A stretch of DNA of 64,000 nucleotides from JBPRGG01 sp051418075 (GTDB lineage Bacteria; Bacteroidota; Bacteroidia; Cytophagales; Cyclobacteriaceae). The stretch lies in contig JBPRGG010000056.1 of the NCBI GenBank assembly GCA_051418075.1, positions 1-64,000 of the forward strand. The letters are read 5' to 3'. A model generated the notes under the pieces. It did not search any database. It saw nothing but the letters and a program-made list of their open reading frames with translations, and was not told where the DNA came from. Within the stretch, counting starts at the first letter, position 1, and each line of letters begins with the position of its first letter. A program made the translations under genes and the position numbers. This document shows positions 36,123 through 46,001 of the stretch, piece by piece.

Positions 36123-38539
36123 CAAAAAGTACGCAATTAATCCTTTTATTTGTTTTGATAACCCATCTGGTATGGGGCCAGCAATCGGTGTTGAAAGGTA
36201 AAGTGACCTATCAGTCCAAACCTCTGGAAGGGGCCAGGGTACTGGTAGTGAATGGCACCCAAGAGGCGGTCACTCAGACAGATGGAACCTATCGATTACC
36301 ACTTTCGCCGGGAACCTATGAAATTGCCGCTTTTTTCTATGGTTTTAAAACGGAGAAACGAACGGTAAAAATTGAAGATAAGGAGCAGGTCCTTGATTTC
36401 AGACTGGTAGACATATCCAAAACCCTGGAAGAATTAATCATTAAAGATGAAGAGCAAAAACTGGCCAATATTCAGCGACTCAATGCAGTAGAAGGAGCTG
36501 GTATTTATGAAGCAAAAAAAACAGAAGTAATTCTGCCCGATCAGTTAGCGGCTAACCTGGCCACCAATAACAGCAGGCAGATCTATGCCAAGGTGCCTGG
36601 GTTAAATATCTGGGAGAATGACTACGCCGGACTACAACTGGCATTGGGTGCCCGTGGACTGGATCCCAACCGAACCGCTCATTTTAATGTGAGACAGAAT
36701 GGCTATGATATCAGTGCCGATGCCCTGGGATATCCCGAAAGTTACTATACGCCCCCGGCAGAAGCGATTGATCGCATTCAGGTAGTAAGGGGAGCAGCAT
36801 CGCTGCAGTATGGCACCCAATTTGGCGGGTTATTGAATTTTGTACTGAAAGAAGGTCCGGCAGAAAAAAAAATTGAATTCAGCAGCCGTCAGACTATTGG
36901 ATCGTTTGGCTTGTTCAACAGCTTTAACAGCCTGGGGGGTACTGTAGGTAAATTTAACTATTATACTTTTTATCAGCATAAACAGGGAAACGGTTGGCGA
37001 AAGAATTCCCGATTTGATCTGGACATGTTTTACACCAGTTTGAATTATCAAATCAATCCTGACCTGAAGATTACCGGCCAGTATAGTGGCATGCAATACC
37101 TGGCTCAGCAGCCGGGAGGATTGACCGATGCATTGTTTGCTCAGAATCCCAGGCAGTCTATCCGGGAAAGAAACTGGTTTCAGGTAAATTGGAACCTGAT
37201 GTCGCTGATCCTGGAGTATCGCATCAGTGATCAGGTTCGAATAAATATCAGGAACTTCGGTCTGATAGGAGGCAGAGATGCTTTAGGAAATTTACAAAGA
37301 ATAGACCGGGTGGATGTAGAGGCGGAAAGGGATCTTTTTGTAGATGATTTCTTCAATTTTGGCAACGAATCCCGGCTGATCTGGAATTATCAATGGGGTG
37401 ATAATCCCATGGTGCTTTTAATTGGCACCAGGTTTTACCAGGGATTTACCCATAGAAGACAGGGATTGGGACCTGATGGCAGGGAAGCAGACTTTCGTTT
37501 TTTGAATCCGCAAAACCTGGAAGGGTCAGATTTTGATTTTCCCGGCAACAACTTTTCCATTTTTGCCGAGCATATCTTCAATTTGTCTCCCAAATGGAGC
37601 CTCACCCCCGGGATTAGGCTTGAGCATATTGTAACCAGGGCCAATGGATACTATCAGGACCAGGTGCTGGTTCCCGATCCGGTGACTGGTTTTGCCAGAG
37701 ATTCGGTTTTCCAGGTTCCGGAAGATAAAAACAATCCCCGTACTTTTATATTTGGAGGTTTGGGAGTCAGTTATAAAAGAACAGAACACCTTGAATTTTA
37801 TGGCAATTTTTCGCAAAACTACCGGTCCATCAATTTCAATGATATCCGGGTGGATAATGAAAATATTGTTGTAGATCCTGATATCAGCGACGAACGAGGA
37901 TATAATATCGATCTTGGGGCCAGGGGAGGAAAGGATCTGTTTTATGATTTTGATGTTAGCTTCTTTTGGCTTCATTACCAGGACAGGATCGGACAATTGC
38001 TGAAAAGAGATGAAAACTTCAGGGTCTATCGGTTTCGGACCAATGCTGGGAATTCACGACATCTGGGATTTGAAGGCTTTGCCCAGGTCAACCTGCTTTA
38101 CCCTTTTCATTTGAAAGACTTCCAGCTTTATTGGTTTACTAACCTGTCTTTGATTGAAGCGGAATACATATATTCCGAGGATCATGCCATTGAAGGTAAT
38201 CAAGTGGAACTCACTCCGCCATTCATGTTACGCACCGGACTTGAAGCCCGTTACAAACAATTTAATGCTGCCTTTAATTTTGCTCATGTACAACAGCATT
38301 TTTCTGACGCCACCAATGCAGCCAATGTGGTACCATCTGCTGTAGAGGGAATCATTCCCACCTACCAAGTCATGGATCTTTCCTTAAATTATGAATACCA
38401 ATTTCTGCAATTGGCCGGAGGAATTAACAACCTGATGGATGCCCGGTATTTTACCAGACGTGCATCCGGATATCCCGGCCCTGGTATCATTCCGGCAGAT
38501 GGCAGAAACTTCTATTTAACCGTGGGATTTAAATTATAA
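36119..38539 (+). CDS. TonB-dependent receptor, FecA-like
   Basis: Outer-membrane transporter energised by TonB, probably for an iron chelate. The 806 residues from ATG 36119 have a signal peptide (to about HLVWGQ), a carboxypeptidase-regulatory-like domain (about 25-105, GKVTYQSKPLEGARVLVVNG), a plug (about 125-245, YGTQFGGLLNFVLKEG) and a 22-strand barrel. The last strand ends GRNFYLTVGFKL. The four-base overlap with the HTTM gene, and Fur-like boxes upstream of the operon, point to iron. Confidence 0.92.
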   Translation: MTKSTQLILLFVLITHLVWGQQSVLKGKVTYQSKPLEGARVLVVNGTQEAVTQTDGTYRLPLSPGTYEIAAFFYGFKTEKRTVKIEDKEQVLDFRLVDISKTLEELIIKDEEQKLANIQRLNAVEGAGIYEAKKTEVILPDQLAANLATNNSRQIYAKVPGLNIWENDYAGLQLALGARGLDPNRTAHFNVRQNGYDISADALGYPESYYTPPAEAIDRIQVVRGAASLQYGTQFGGLLNFVLKEGPAEKKIEFSSRQTIGSFGLFNSFNSLGGTVGKFNYYTFYQHKQGNGWRKNSRFDLDMFYTSLNYQINPDLKITGQYSGMQYLAQQPGGLTDALFAQNPRQSIRERNWFQVNWNLMSLILEYRISDQVRINIRNFGLIGGRDALGNLQRIDRVDVEAERDLFVDDFFNFGNESRLIWNYQWGDNPMVLLIGTRFYQGFTHRRQGLGPDGREADFRFLNPQNLEGSDFDFPGNNFSIFAEHIFNLSPKWSLTPGIRLEHIVTRANGYYQDQVLVPDPVTGFARDSVFQVPEDKNNPRTFIFGGLGVSYKRTEHLEFYGNFSQNYRSINFNDIRVDNENIVVDPDISDERGYNIDLGARGGKDLFYDFDVSFFWLHYQDRIGQLLKRDENFRVYRFRTNAGNSRHLGFEGFAQVNLLYPFHLKDFQLYWFTNLSLIEAEYIYSEDHAIEGNQVELTPPFMLRTGLEARYKQFNAAFNFAHVQQHFSDATNAANVVPSAVEGIIPTYQVMDLSLNYEYQFLQLAGGINNLMDARYFTRRASGYPGPGIIPADGRNFYLTVGFKL

Positions 38540-38584
38540 AGGAAAACTAAGGGTCTAATCTGCCTGAACAGGATGCAGGTGCTA

Positions 38585-39265
38585 TTATTTTGTAATTTTT
38601 AGTTTTTCAACTACATCAGGTTTCTTCCTGAAGGGGATTCGGTAAGATATATAATAATCAAAGCCCCACATCGATCCTACTTCAGCCGGTCCATAACCAG
38701 GGATTCGATAAGGTATAAGACGATCTTCTCCATAATAACTACGGGCAATTTTCAGACGAGCCGTAAAACCCAGATGAAAATTATAAAGTACATTTACTTT
38801 CATCCCACCAACTATTTCAAACCAAAAAGCCCGCATGTTCTCTTCCTCTACCGAAATATTTTGATCAGGCCAATAAGGATCATCAGGATCCCAACTTACC
38901 GAGGCATTAAAGAAACTACGGGCATAGCGGGCTCCCATAAATAAAGCATGGCTATTGGGTAGGTTGTTAACAAAATTTATATCAATGCCGGTCCTGAAGT
39001 AGCTGCCGGATAAATTATAGGTGAAATCATCTTCTTCATAATTAAATTGAGCGGTGCCAAGATCCAGGTTCAACAAGTATTTATAAAAGTCAATATCGCC
39101 CGTCACCTCATATTGGCTCATAAAATCGCGGGTAATTGTTTTTCCGGCAGTAGACAGGTTAAACCCTGCCCTGATCCCGGTTGGCAGAAATTTACTTTGC
39201 CCCCATGAAGTATAAGTACTTAACAGAACCCAACCCAGTAATACTATTTTATAACAATATTTCAA
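38585..39265 (-). CDS. DUF6048 outer-membrane-like protein
   Basis: 226 residues with a signal peptide (to about SWGQ, residue 23) and a beta-rich body suggestive of a small outer-membrane barrel: GIRAGFNLSTAG, FRTGIDINFVNN, HALFMGARYARSFF and the closing GPAEVGSMWGFDYYISYRIP. The last block is the DUF6048 signature. It overlaps the upstream DUF6452 gene by 17 nt, a pairing that is usual for these families. Function unknown. Confidence 0.8.
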   Translation of the reverse strand: MKYCYKIVLLGWVLLSTYTSWGQSKFLPTGIRAGFNLSTAGKTITRDFMSQYEVTGDIDFYKYLLNLDLGTAQFNYEEDDFTYNLSGSYFRTGIDINFVNNLPNSHALFMGARYARSFFNASVSWDPDDPYWPDQNISVEEENMRAFWFEIVGGMKVNVLYNFHLGFTARLKIARSYYGEDRLIPYRIPGYGPAEVGSMWGFDYYISYRIPFRKKPDVVEKLKITK

Positions 39266-39725
39266 TGTTTATTTCATTTGATTCTTCATCTGGAAATTTA
39301 GGGATCTCTTCAATGATTCTGGCTGACCCAAAGGTGGTATTAACGCTATCCAGGTCAAAAATATTAACCAATCCACAATCTGGGTTCTCCAATATGATCT
39401 GCCTGTTGTAAATCACCAGCAATGTTTGCTGAGAAGATGCAAAATCGAAAAAAAAGCGGGTTTGGTCTTCATAAAGATTTAGGGGAAGGACATACTTTGC
39501 CCTTAATGAATCCGTCTCACGGTTAAAAAAGAGACTGTCAGAATTTATAGCACCAATTCTTAGCACAGGAGGAATTGTATCCAGCCGATCGATATTTTTT
39601 TTAAAATTAATATTAATATACGGGGCAAATTCAGTGACACAGTCCGAATCATCATAGCAGGAAGCTAAAAAAACAAGCCCTCCTGCCAGACAAATAAATA
39701 ACAGATAACGCGGAAAATAATTCAT
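39249..39725 (-). CDS. DUF6452 lipoprotein
   Basis: 158 residues with a lipoprotein signal (LASC, Cys22) followed by a beta-rich domain: DSDCVTEFAPYININF at its start and TLLVIYNRQIILENPDCG late, with a conserved-type Cys pair. This fits DUF6452, which is commonly adjacent to DUF6048. Both are predicted envelope proteins of unknown role. Confidence 0.78.
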   Translation of the reverse strand: MNYFPRYLLFICLAGGLVFLASCYDDSDCVTEFAPYININFKKNIDRLDTIPPVLRIGAINSDSLFFNRETDSLRAKYVLPLNLYEDQTRFFFDFASSQQTLLVIYNRQIILENPDCGLVNIFDLDSVNTTFGSARIIEEIPKFPDEESNEINIEILL

Positions 39726-40012
39726 TGCTGCATCAAAAAATTCGGGGGCAAAGTTATTTATTTTTTATGATCATATACAGGAAAAGTAAATTTTGTTCCG
39801 GCAATACCCGATTTTGCAGCTAAAGCAAAATATCGTTTTTTTTACCGCCAAACGCGGACGGGCCGACTGCCATTGTATTTGTCTATACTATGATTACATG
39901 AGGACTATGACAATTAGAAAATTAAAAACAGCGCTGAATACAGACAGAATGGTAATAATTTTTAACTGATTGCAATTTAATCGTCTCAAAACTTATTTCA
40001 AAGGATAATTGT
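39726..40012. other. Intergenic stretch upstream of rimO
   Basis: AT-rich sequence with one GC-rich island (about 39842-39873, around CGCGGACGGGCCGACTGCC). No gene, RNA fold or repeat partner is recognised. Confidence 0.4.
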
Positions 40013-40020
40013 TAACTTTG
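40013..40020 (+). promoter_or_regulatory. Candidate -7 element for rimO-bshC-cyclo-ligase operon
   Basis: TAACTTTG matches TAnnTTTG and ends 23 nt before the TTG start of rimO. No TTTG -33 is visible. Confidence 0.45.
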
Positions 40021-40043
40021 GGAATTTATAAAACTGATCAAGA

Positions 40044-41393
40044 TTGAAAACCAAAGGAAGAAAGCAGGACAAAGTGAATATTGTCACCCTGGGTTGCTCA
40101 AAAAACCTGGTTGACTCTGAGGTGATGCTGACCCAATTGAAAGGAAACGGAATCAATGCGGTACATGAACAAATAAAAGATGATGCCAATGTAATCATCA
40201 TCAATACCTGTGGATTTATAGACAATGCCAAACAGGAATCCATTGATACCATACTTAGGTATGCCGATGCCAAGCAAGAAGGAATAATAGACAAATTGTT
40301 CGTAACTGGCTGTTTATCTCAAAGATATAAAGAAGATTTACAAAAAGAGATACCGGAAGTAGACGCTTTTTTTGGCAGTAATGAATTGCCCTTATTGCTG
40401 AAAAAATTTAAGGTGAATTATAAACATGAACTGGTGGGAGAGCGGATCATCACTTCTGCCAAACATTATGCCTACATGAAGATCTCTGAAGGTTGTGACC
40501 GACCCTGCTCTTTTTGTGCCATCCCTCTGATGCGGGGAAAACATGTCTCCCGTCCTCTGGAAGAATTAGTTCAGGAAGCCAAAAATATGGCTAAAAACGG
40601 AATACGGGAAATTTTATTGATTGCTCAGGATTCTACTTTTTACGGATTGGATCTTTATAAAAAAAGACGACTGGCAGACCTTCTGCAGGCTTTATCTGAT
40701 GTGCCGGGTATAGAATGGATCAGGCTGCATTATGCTTATCCCTCAGGATTTCCCCTGGATGTGTTGCCGGTAATGGCCCAAAGATCCAATATTTGTAAAT
40801 ACCTGGACATGCCTCTTCAGCATGGATCAACCAAAATGCTGCAACTGATGCGTCGGGGAATTACCCGGGAAAAAACCCAGGAATTGATCAATAAGATCAG
40901 AGAACAGGTACCCGGCATTGCCTTAAGAACCACCTTGATTGCCGGACATCCTCAGGAAAACCAGCAGGATTTTCAGGAACTGTTAGATTTCGTGGAAAGA
41001 AATCGATTTGAAAGATTAGGCATTTTCACCTATTCACATGAAGAAGGCACCCATTCATATAATTTAAAGGATAATGTACCAGCCTCTGTGAAACAAGAAA
41101 GAGCCAATGCCGTAATGGAAGTACAGGAACAGATTTCCCTGGAGCATAATCAAAAGCAAACAGGACAAATTCTGAAAGTATTGATTGATCGCAAAGAGGG
41201 TGATTTTTTTATCGGCCGTACTGAATTTGACTCTCCTGAAGTGGATAATGAAGTTTTAATCAAGGCAGACCAGCATTTTCTGAGATTGGGTGATTTTTCC
41301 TTGATCAAAATAGAACATGCTACAGCATTTGATTTGTATGGTTCTCCGGCCAAACCCAATGAACTTAAAAAAAAAGAACAGGTTTTGATGTAG
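40044..41393 (+). CDS. rimO: Ribosomal protein S12 methylthiotransferase
   Basis: Radical SAM enzyme that adds a methylthio group to an Asp of ribosomal protein S12. The 449 residues hold the N-terminal UPF0004 domain with Cys in VTLGCSKN and NTCGFID, a third Cys in VTGCLSQRY, the radical SAM motif CDRPCSFC, and a C-terminal TRAM domain. The start is TTG: an in-frame TGA lies 9 nt upstream and the first ATG would remove the first cluster Cys. It leads an operon with bshC and the cyclo-ligase. Confidence 0.95.
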   Translation: MKTKGRKQDKVNIVTLGCSKNLVDSEVMLTQLKGNGINAVHEQIKDDANVIIINTCGFIDNAKQESIDTILRYADAKQEGIIDKLFVTGCLSQRYKEDLQKEIPEVDAFFGSNELPLLLKKFKVNYKHELVGERIITSAKHYAYMKISEGCDRPCSFCAIPLMRGKHVSRPLEELVQEAKNMAKNGIREILLIAQDSTFYGLDLYKKRRLADLLQALSDVPGIEWIRLHYAYPSGFPLDVLPVMAQRSNICKYLDMPLQHGSTKMLQLMRRGITREKTQELINKIREQVPGIALRTTLIAGHPQENQQDFQELLDFVERNRFERLGIFTYSHEEGTHSYNLKDNVPASVKQERANAVMEVQEQISLEHNQKQTGQILKVLIDRKEGDFFIGRTEFDSPEVDNEVLIKADQHFLRLGDFSLIKIEHATAFDLYGSPAKPNELKKKEQVLM

Positions 41394-41421
41394 TCAAGAC
41401 TGTTTGATAAATTTTGATAAC

Positions 41422-42981
41422 ATGAAATTAGAAAAGATCAACCTGGGAGAGACCCATAGCTTCTCTCCTATTTTTTTGGATTATATCGATCAGAATGATG
41501 CCTTAAAACCTTTTTATCACCTTTACCCAAACCTGGATCATTTTCAAGAGCAATTGAATTCCAAAACACTGGCTGAACCGATCAGGCAGGAATTAACCCA
41601 GGTGTTGAATGAACAATATCATCCCCTGCCCCAATCTGAAAAACTGAGAAAAAACATTGGTGCCCTGGCTGAGGCTAAAACATTTACCATTACCACCGGG
41701 CACCAACTGAATTTATTTACCGGACCAATGTTTTTTATTTACAAGATCGTCACAGTGATCAACTTGTGTAAAAAACTTCAGGAAAGATATCCTGATTATC
41801 ATTTTGTACCGGTTTACTGGATGGCCTCCGAGGATCATGATTTTGCAGAGATCAACCATTTTCACCTGTTTAATCAAACCTATACCTGGCAAACTGAGCA
41901 GAAAGGACCAGTGGGACGGTTTAGTACTGATGGTATCGATAAAGTATTAGATGAATTGCCGGAAAAACCAGAAATATTTGAAAAGGCTTATCTTGAACAT
42001 GAAAATCTTGCAACTGCTACACGGTACCTGGTGAATGAATTATTTGGAGAACAGGGTTTAGTGATACTGAATGCCGATCATCCCCGGTTGAAAAAACTTT
42101 TTATTCCCTTTACGAAAAACGATATCCTGGAAAACACTTCCAATCACCTGGTAGAACAAGCCTCGCGTGATTTGGCCGATAATGGATATAAAAACCAGGT
42201 TTTCTCACGTGAGATCAACTTCTTTTATATGAAGGACCAGTTGCGGGAAAGATTGGTTAAAGAGGAGGATTTCTATAAGGTTTTAAATAGCTCTGTTACG
42301 TTTACTCAGGAGGAATTGATCAGGGAAATTGAAACACATCCGGAGCATTTTAGCCCCAATGTGGTGACCCGGCCAGTTTACCAGGAAAGTATTTTACCTA
42401 ACCTGGCATACATAGGTGGTCCGGCAGAAATTGCCTACTGGATGCAATTAAAGCCTGTTTTTGATCATTGCCAGCTTCCTTTCCCCATTTTGATCCCCCG
42501 CAATTTTGGTCTGGTGATTAATAAAACCAGCGCCAAAAAGATCCACAAAGTCAACCTGGCCACCAGCGAAATCTTTTTGAAAATTAATGATTTGAAAGAA
42601 AAATACCTGGAGCAAAATGGATTGAATACCTACCAGTTGGATCAACCATCTCAACACATGCATAAGGTTTTTGATCAGATCAAACAAGCAGCCCGTGAGA
42701 TTGATCCCAGTTTGGAAGGATTTATTGGGGCTGAAGAAAATAAGGTAGATAAAATGATTTCCAATATTGAAAAAAGGCTGAAAAAAGCTGAGGAAAAAAG
42801 GCAGGAGGTAGCTTTACGACAATTGGAAAATATTCGGGAAAAGCTATTTCCCGGAGATGGGCTACAGGAACGAACGGATAACTTTTTAAATTTTTACCTG
42901 AACAGTCCGGAATTACTGGATTTTCTTTTACATCATTTTGATCCGCTGGACTTCAGGTTTAATATCATTTGGGATGAATAA
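41422..42981 (+). CDS. bshC: Bacillithiol biosynthesis cysteine-adding enzyme
   Basis: Last step of bacillithiol synthesis: joins Cys to the glucosaminyl-malate amine. 519 residues from ATG 41422; an in-frame TTG 18 nt earlier is less likely. Family motifs are TITTGHQLNLFTGPMFFIYK, YWMASEDHDFAEINHF, ILNADHPRLKKLF, PNLAYIGGPAEIAYW and a C-terminal coiled coil. It overlaps the next gene by 8 nt. bshA and bshB are not in the window. Confidence 0.93.
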   Translation: MKLEKINLGETHSFSPIFLDYIDQNDALKPFYHLYPNLDHFQEQLNSKTLAEPIRQELTQVLNEQYHPLPQSEKLRKNIGALAEAKTFTITTGHQLNLFTGPMFFIYKIVTVINLCKKLQERYPDYHFVPVYWMASEDHDFAEINHFHLFNQTYTWQTEQKGPVGRFSTDGIDKVLDELPEKPEIFEKAYLEHENLATATRYLVNELFGEQGLVILNADHPRLKKLFIPFTKNDILENTSNHLVEQASRDLADNGYKNQVFSREINFFYMKDQLRERLVKEEDFYKVLNSSVTFTQEELIREIETHPEHFSPNVVTRPVYQESILPNLAYIGGPAEIAYWMQLKPVFDHCQLPFPILIPRNFGLVINKTSAKKIHKVNLATSEIFLKINDLKEKYLEQNGLNTYQLDQPSQHMHKVFDQIKQAAREIDPSLEGFIGAEENKVDKMISNIEKRLKKAEEKRQEVALRQLENIREKLFPGDGLQERTDNFLNFYLNSPELLDFLLHHFDPLDFRFNIIWDE

Positions 42982-43546
42982 GCAAAGGTTAAGAAAACAA
43001 TTTCTGGAGCGGAGAAAAGCTTATTCAGATCAGGAAATAGATCAGAAAAGCATGGACATCAAAGACCAGTTGGTAAACCATTTCAATTTGGACCAGGTAA
43101 GTTATATCCACACTTTCTTACCCATCCTGAAACAAAAGGAAATCAATACCTGGCCCATCATTCATTATATCAGGGAAGCACATCCCCGGATCAAATTAGT
43201 TGTTTCCAAAAGTGATACCCAATCCAATCAAATGATCCATTTTCACCTTACCCCGCATACCAAGCTGCTGGAAAACAAATGGGGAATTCCTGAGCCTGTT
43301 GATGGAATCATTTGTAAAGAGGATTCAATAGATATGATCCTGATTCCCCTGGTGGTGGCCGACCGGCTGGGAAACCGAATAGGATACGGCAAAGGTTACT
43401 ATGATGAATTCCTGAACAATTGCAGACCGGATAGTGTAAAAGCCGGCCTTTGCCTGGAGGAGCCAATCGAGCTTATAGAGGATGTGCATGACAGGGATAT
43501 CAGGCTAAATCACCTGGTAACTCCCGGACAGGTTTATATTTTTTAG
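42974..43546 (+). CDS. 5-formyltetrahydrofolate cyclo-ligase family protein
   Basis: 190 residues of the YgfA/MTHFS family, which converts 5-formyl-THF to methenyl-THF with ATP. Visible motifs are the basic N-terminus KQRLRKQFLERRKAYSDQ, LIPLVVADRLGNRIGYGKGYYD (the ATP-site signature) and a closing HLVTPGQVYIF. The start at 42974 lies inside the last codons of bshC (8-nt overlap), indicating coupled translation; an upstream in-frame start would add 12 unconserved residues. Confidence 0.92.
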   Translation: MNKQRLRKQFLERRKAYSDQEIDQKSMDIKDQLVNHFNLDQVSYIHTFLPILKQKEINTWPIIHYIREAHPRIKLVVSKSDTQSNQMIHFHLTPHTKLLENKWGIPEPVDGIICKEDSIDMILIPLVVADRLGNRIGYGKGYYDEFLNNCRPDSVKAGLCLEEPIELIEDVHDRDIRLNHLVTPGQVYIF

Positions 43547-43689
43547 CTGTTCCATTTTTAATTTAAATTGTTTTTTAACATTTATAACTCATGTAATAAT
43601 CACTCCACTATACTGGTATTTACCTCTTTGATCATTCTGGTTAATGGCTTTATTTAGCATAAAAATTATTTTGTTTAACAAAGCTTATT

Positions 43690-44250
43690 ATGAAAATTTT
43701 TAGCGCAGCCATTCTTTTATTTATAGCCACTATTTCTTATGGTCAAAAATTAAATAATAACTGGGAACAGGATCTGAGCCAATTATTAACCGAATGTATA
43801 TCCTGCAATGCTGAAGATGCCCTCCACGTAAACCCCTGTAGTCAATACATGGGTAAATCACTAAACCTGGTTTATCAAATCAATGATTTCTATTCTGAAA
43901 AATTAGGCAGATACCTGGTGGTAGATGAAATGGCAGCGTTTCTGGAAAGTAATCAGCATTGGACTTTATTAGGTCCGGGGTACGACCAGAAAGCACTGAG
44001 TAAGGCCCAGGAAAATGCCAATCAATCCAAAGCAGTAATAGCCATTTATGTAGACCAGCAGGGTCTGGGACATATGTCGCTGATCATTCCGGGAAAATTA
44101 AAACCTTCAGGAACCTGGGAATTTGAGGTACCTAATTCCAGCTCATTCTTTTCAGCTAATCCCAAAGATTCTTATATCAATAAAGGTTTATCTTATGCAT
44201 TTTCCGGAGCTCAGCTGGCCAGGGTGAAGATCTACGCCAGGAGTTACTAA
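43690..44250 (+). CDS. Secreted protein, possible papain-like (NlpC/P60 or CHAP type) amidase
   Basis: 186 residues with a cleavable signal (to ISYGQ, about residue 19). The mature part has CISCNAEDALHVNPCSQYMG then SLNLVYQI, a WTLLGPGYDQKALSKAQENA stretch, AIYVDQQGLGHMSLIIPG and a closing PNSSSFFSANPK. The order of a Cys near a helix start, then a GH followed by beta strands, is that of papain-fold peptidoglycan amidases, with the Cys of NPCSQ and the His of GHM as candidate catalytic residues. This is inference from pattern, not a firm family match. Confidence 0.6.
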   Translation: MKIFSAAILLFIATISYGQKLNNNWEQDLSQLLTECISCNAEDALHVNPCSQYMGKSLNLVYQINDFYSEKLGRYLVVDEMAAFLESNQHWTLLGPGYDQKALSKAQENANQSKAVIAIYVDQQGLGHMSLIIPGKLKPSGTWEFEVPNSSSFFSANPKDSYINKGLSYAFSGAQLARVKIYARSY

Positions 44251-44784
44251 ATAATTATTTGAGCATTTTTTCCTTTGGCAGGCAGATCATGACAATGGAC
44301 ACTCCTTCCTAAAGCAATTATTTAGAATTGTATATCCCTAAAAAATGATCACTTCAACTGATTGGTTAAAATCAGTTAGTCTGTTCATATATCTTATGTG
44401 TTCCGCTATTTTAATGGCATTTATACTAATTTATCAATATATACATTTTGGCTGGCGTAAGAATCTTTATACATGCCAAACAGGTCCAAAATGGATACTC
44501 ACGTTTCTTTTTAACCCCTGAAGAGGATTTTGATCATGGCATAAACCCATATGACACTGTATTATACGCGATATTGAATATGTTACCGAAAGCATCTATA
44601 AAACCTAAATTTATTCATTTTTCTACTTTTTATTTCTTAACAAATCATATAATACCATTCTTAATATTTTTATAATCTGCTATATATAAATATTTTATAT
44701 TATATTTTAACGAATTACAGCCTACTTTTATCTTATATGTAATATTTTACCACATAAAATTAATTTTTAAAATAACTTATCCAA
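44251..44784. other. AT-rich intergenic stretch
   Basis: About 530 nt, strongly AT-rich towards the right end. One 75-codon frame is open on the plus strand, but it lacks a signal, family similarity or promoter. No RNA fold or repeat was recognised. Confidence 0.5.
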
Positions 44785-44792
44785 TAATTTTG
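44785..44792 (+). promoter_or_regulatory. Candidate -7 element for the TMEM43-like gene
   Basis: TAATTTTG matches TAnnTTTG, 30 nt before the ATG at 44823. A possible earlier start at 44790 lies inside this element, which supports the later start. Confidence 0.4.
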
Positions 44793-44822
44793 ATCAAATG
44801 TTTAACGAAAAATATATTTATT

Positions 44823-45980
44823 ATGGATCAATTTAGTGAAGTTACAACTGAATCCTGGGGGTCCAGATTAATGGGCTCCATAAAAGGAATTTTAATGGGT
44901 ATTGTTTTTATTCTTCTGGCCATTGGGTTGCTCTGGTGGAATGAAGGAAGGGCAGTTAAAACGGCCAAAGGATTAAAGGAAGGGGCAGCAGCGCTGGTGG
45001 AAATTCAGGCTAATCAAGTAATAACGGAAAATGAAGGCAAACTGGTTTACCTTACCGGAAAAGCCGAAACTGAAAACATCCTTAAGGATGAAGAATTTGG
45101 AGTAGCTGTAAATGCGCTAAAGCTTCAAAGAAAAGTAGAAATGTATCAATGGGTAGAGGAAACAGAAGAAAAGAAAGATAAACAGGTAGGAGGTAGCGAA
45201 ACAACCACCACTACTTACAATTACATCAAAGAATGGTCTTCTTCACCGGTGTCATCCAAAAATTTTCGAATCCAGGAAGGTCACCAGAATCCGGCCGGTT
45301 TCCCTTATGAAAATTATGAAGAATTGGCTCCGGAGGTTACCCTGGAAGCTTTTAACCTGACTAACAGTATTGTAAGCGATATTAATGGCTATCAAAGATT
45401 CACCAATTTTGAAGAAAGCCCACAGCAGGAGTATTTAACCGGAGAAATGTATTACATTGGGACCGGCACCTCAGCTAACCCGGAAATTGGAGATGTAAAA
45501 ATAAGTTTTATGTATGTTCCGGCTCAGCAAATCAGTCTGATAGCAGCTCAGCAGGGCGCTACATTTATACCTTATTCCACCTCCACCGGTACATCCATTG
45601 AATTGGTCGAAAATGGTCAGATAAGTTCAGCCTCTATGTTTGCTGCAGCCCACTCCAAAAATAACCTTTGGACCTGGATTCTCAGAATAATTGGTTTTGG
45701 CCTAATGACAGCAGGCTTTGTCAGTATTTTCCGGCCCTTGTCGGTAATAGCAGATCTAGTTCCTATTATTGGCAACATCATTGAAATGGGTACTGGTTTA
45801 ATTTCTGGCGTAATTTCTTTTGCCTTATCTTTCATCACCATTGCCACCGCCTGGATTTATTACCGGCCTGTTTTAGGTAGTATATTGCTGGTAACCGGCC
45901 TGTCTGTGTTGGTGCTATTTTATTTAAAGGCTCAGAAAAAGAAAACAATACCAGATGAAGCTGAAATGGCTACAGCCTAA
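44823..45980 (+). CDS. TMEM43 family membrane protein
   Basis: 385 residues from ATG 44823. One N-terminal membrane helix (about 23-45, followed by WWNEGRAVKTAKGLKEGAAAL, the TMEM43 hallmark), a large extracytoplasmic domain (about 50-285, with TGKAETENILKDEEFGV and the YNYIKEWSSSPVSSKNF block), then three C-terminal helices (about 290-375). Eukaryotic TMEM43/LUMA proteins sit in the inner nuclear membrane; the bacterial role is not known. Confidence 0.9.
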   Translation: MDQFSEVTTESWGSRLMGSIKGILMGIVFILLAIGLLWWNEGRAVKTAKGLKEGAAALVEIQANQVITENEGKLVYLTGKAETENILKDEEFGVAVNALKLQRKVEMYQWVEETEEKKDKQVGGSETTTTTYNYIKEWSSSPVSSKNFRIQEGHQNPAGFPYENYEELAPEVTLEAFNLTNSIVSDINGYQRFTNFEESPQQEYLTGEMYYIGTGTSANPEIGDVKISFMYVPAQQISLIAAQQGATFIPYSTSTGTSIELVENGQISSASMFAAAHSKNNLWTWILRIIGFGLMTAGFVSIFRPLSVIADLVPIIGNIIEMGTGLISGVISFALSFITIATAWIYYRPVLGSILLVTGLSVLVLFYLKAQKKKTIPDEAEMATA

Positions 45981-46001
45981 AATTGAAATAAAATTTACCA
46001 G

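Noticed and set aside
44448..44675. 75-codon plus-strand frame in the AT-rich gap before the TMEM43-like gene
   Set aside because: No family features, and the sequence shows a composition shift and no promoter. Chance openness is more likely.
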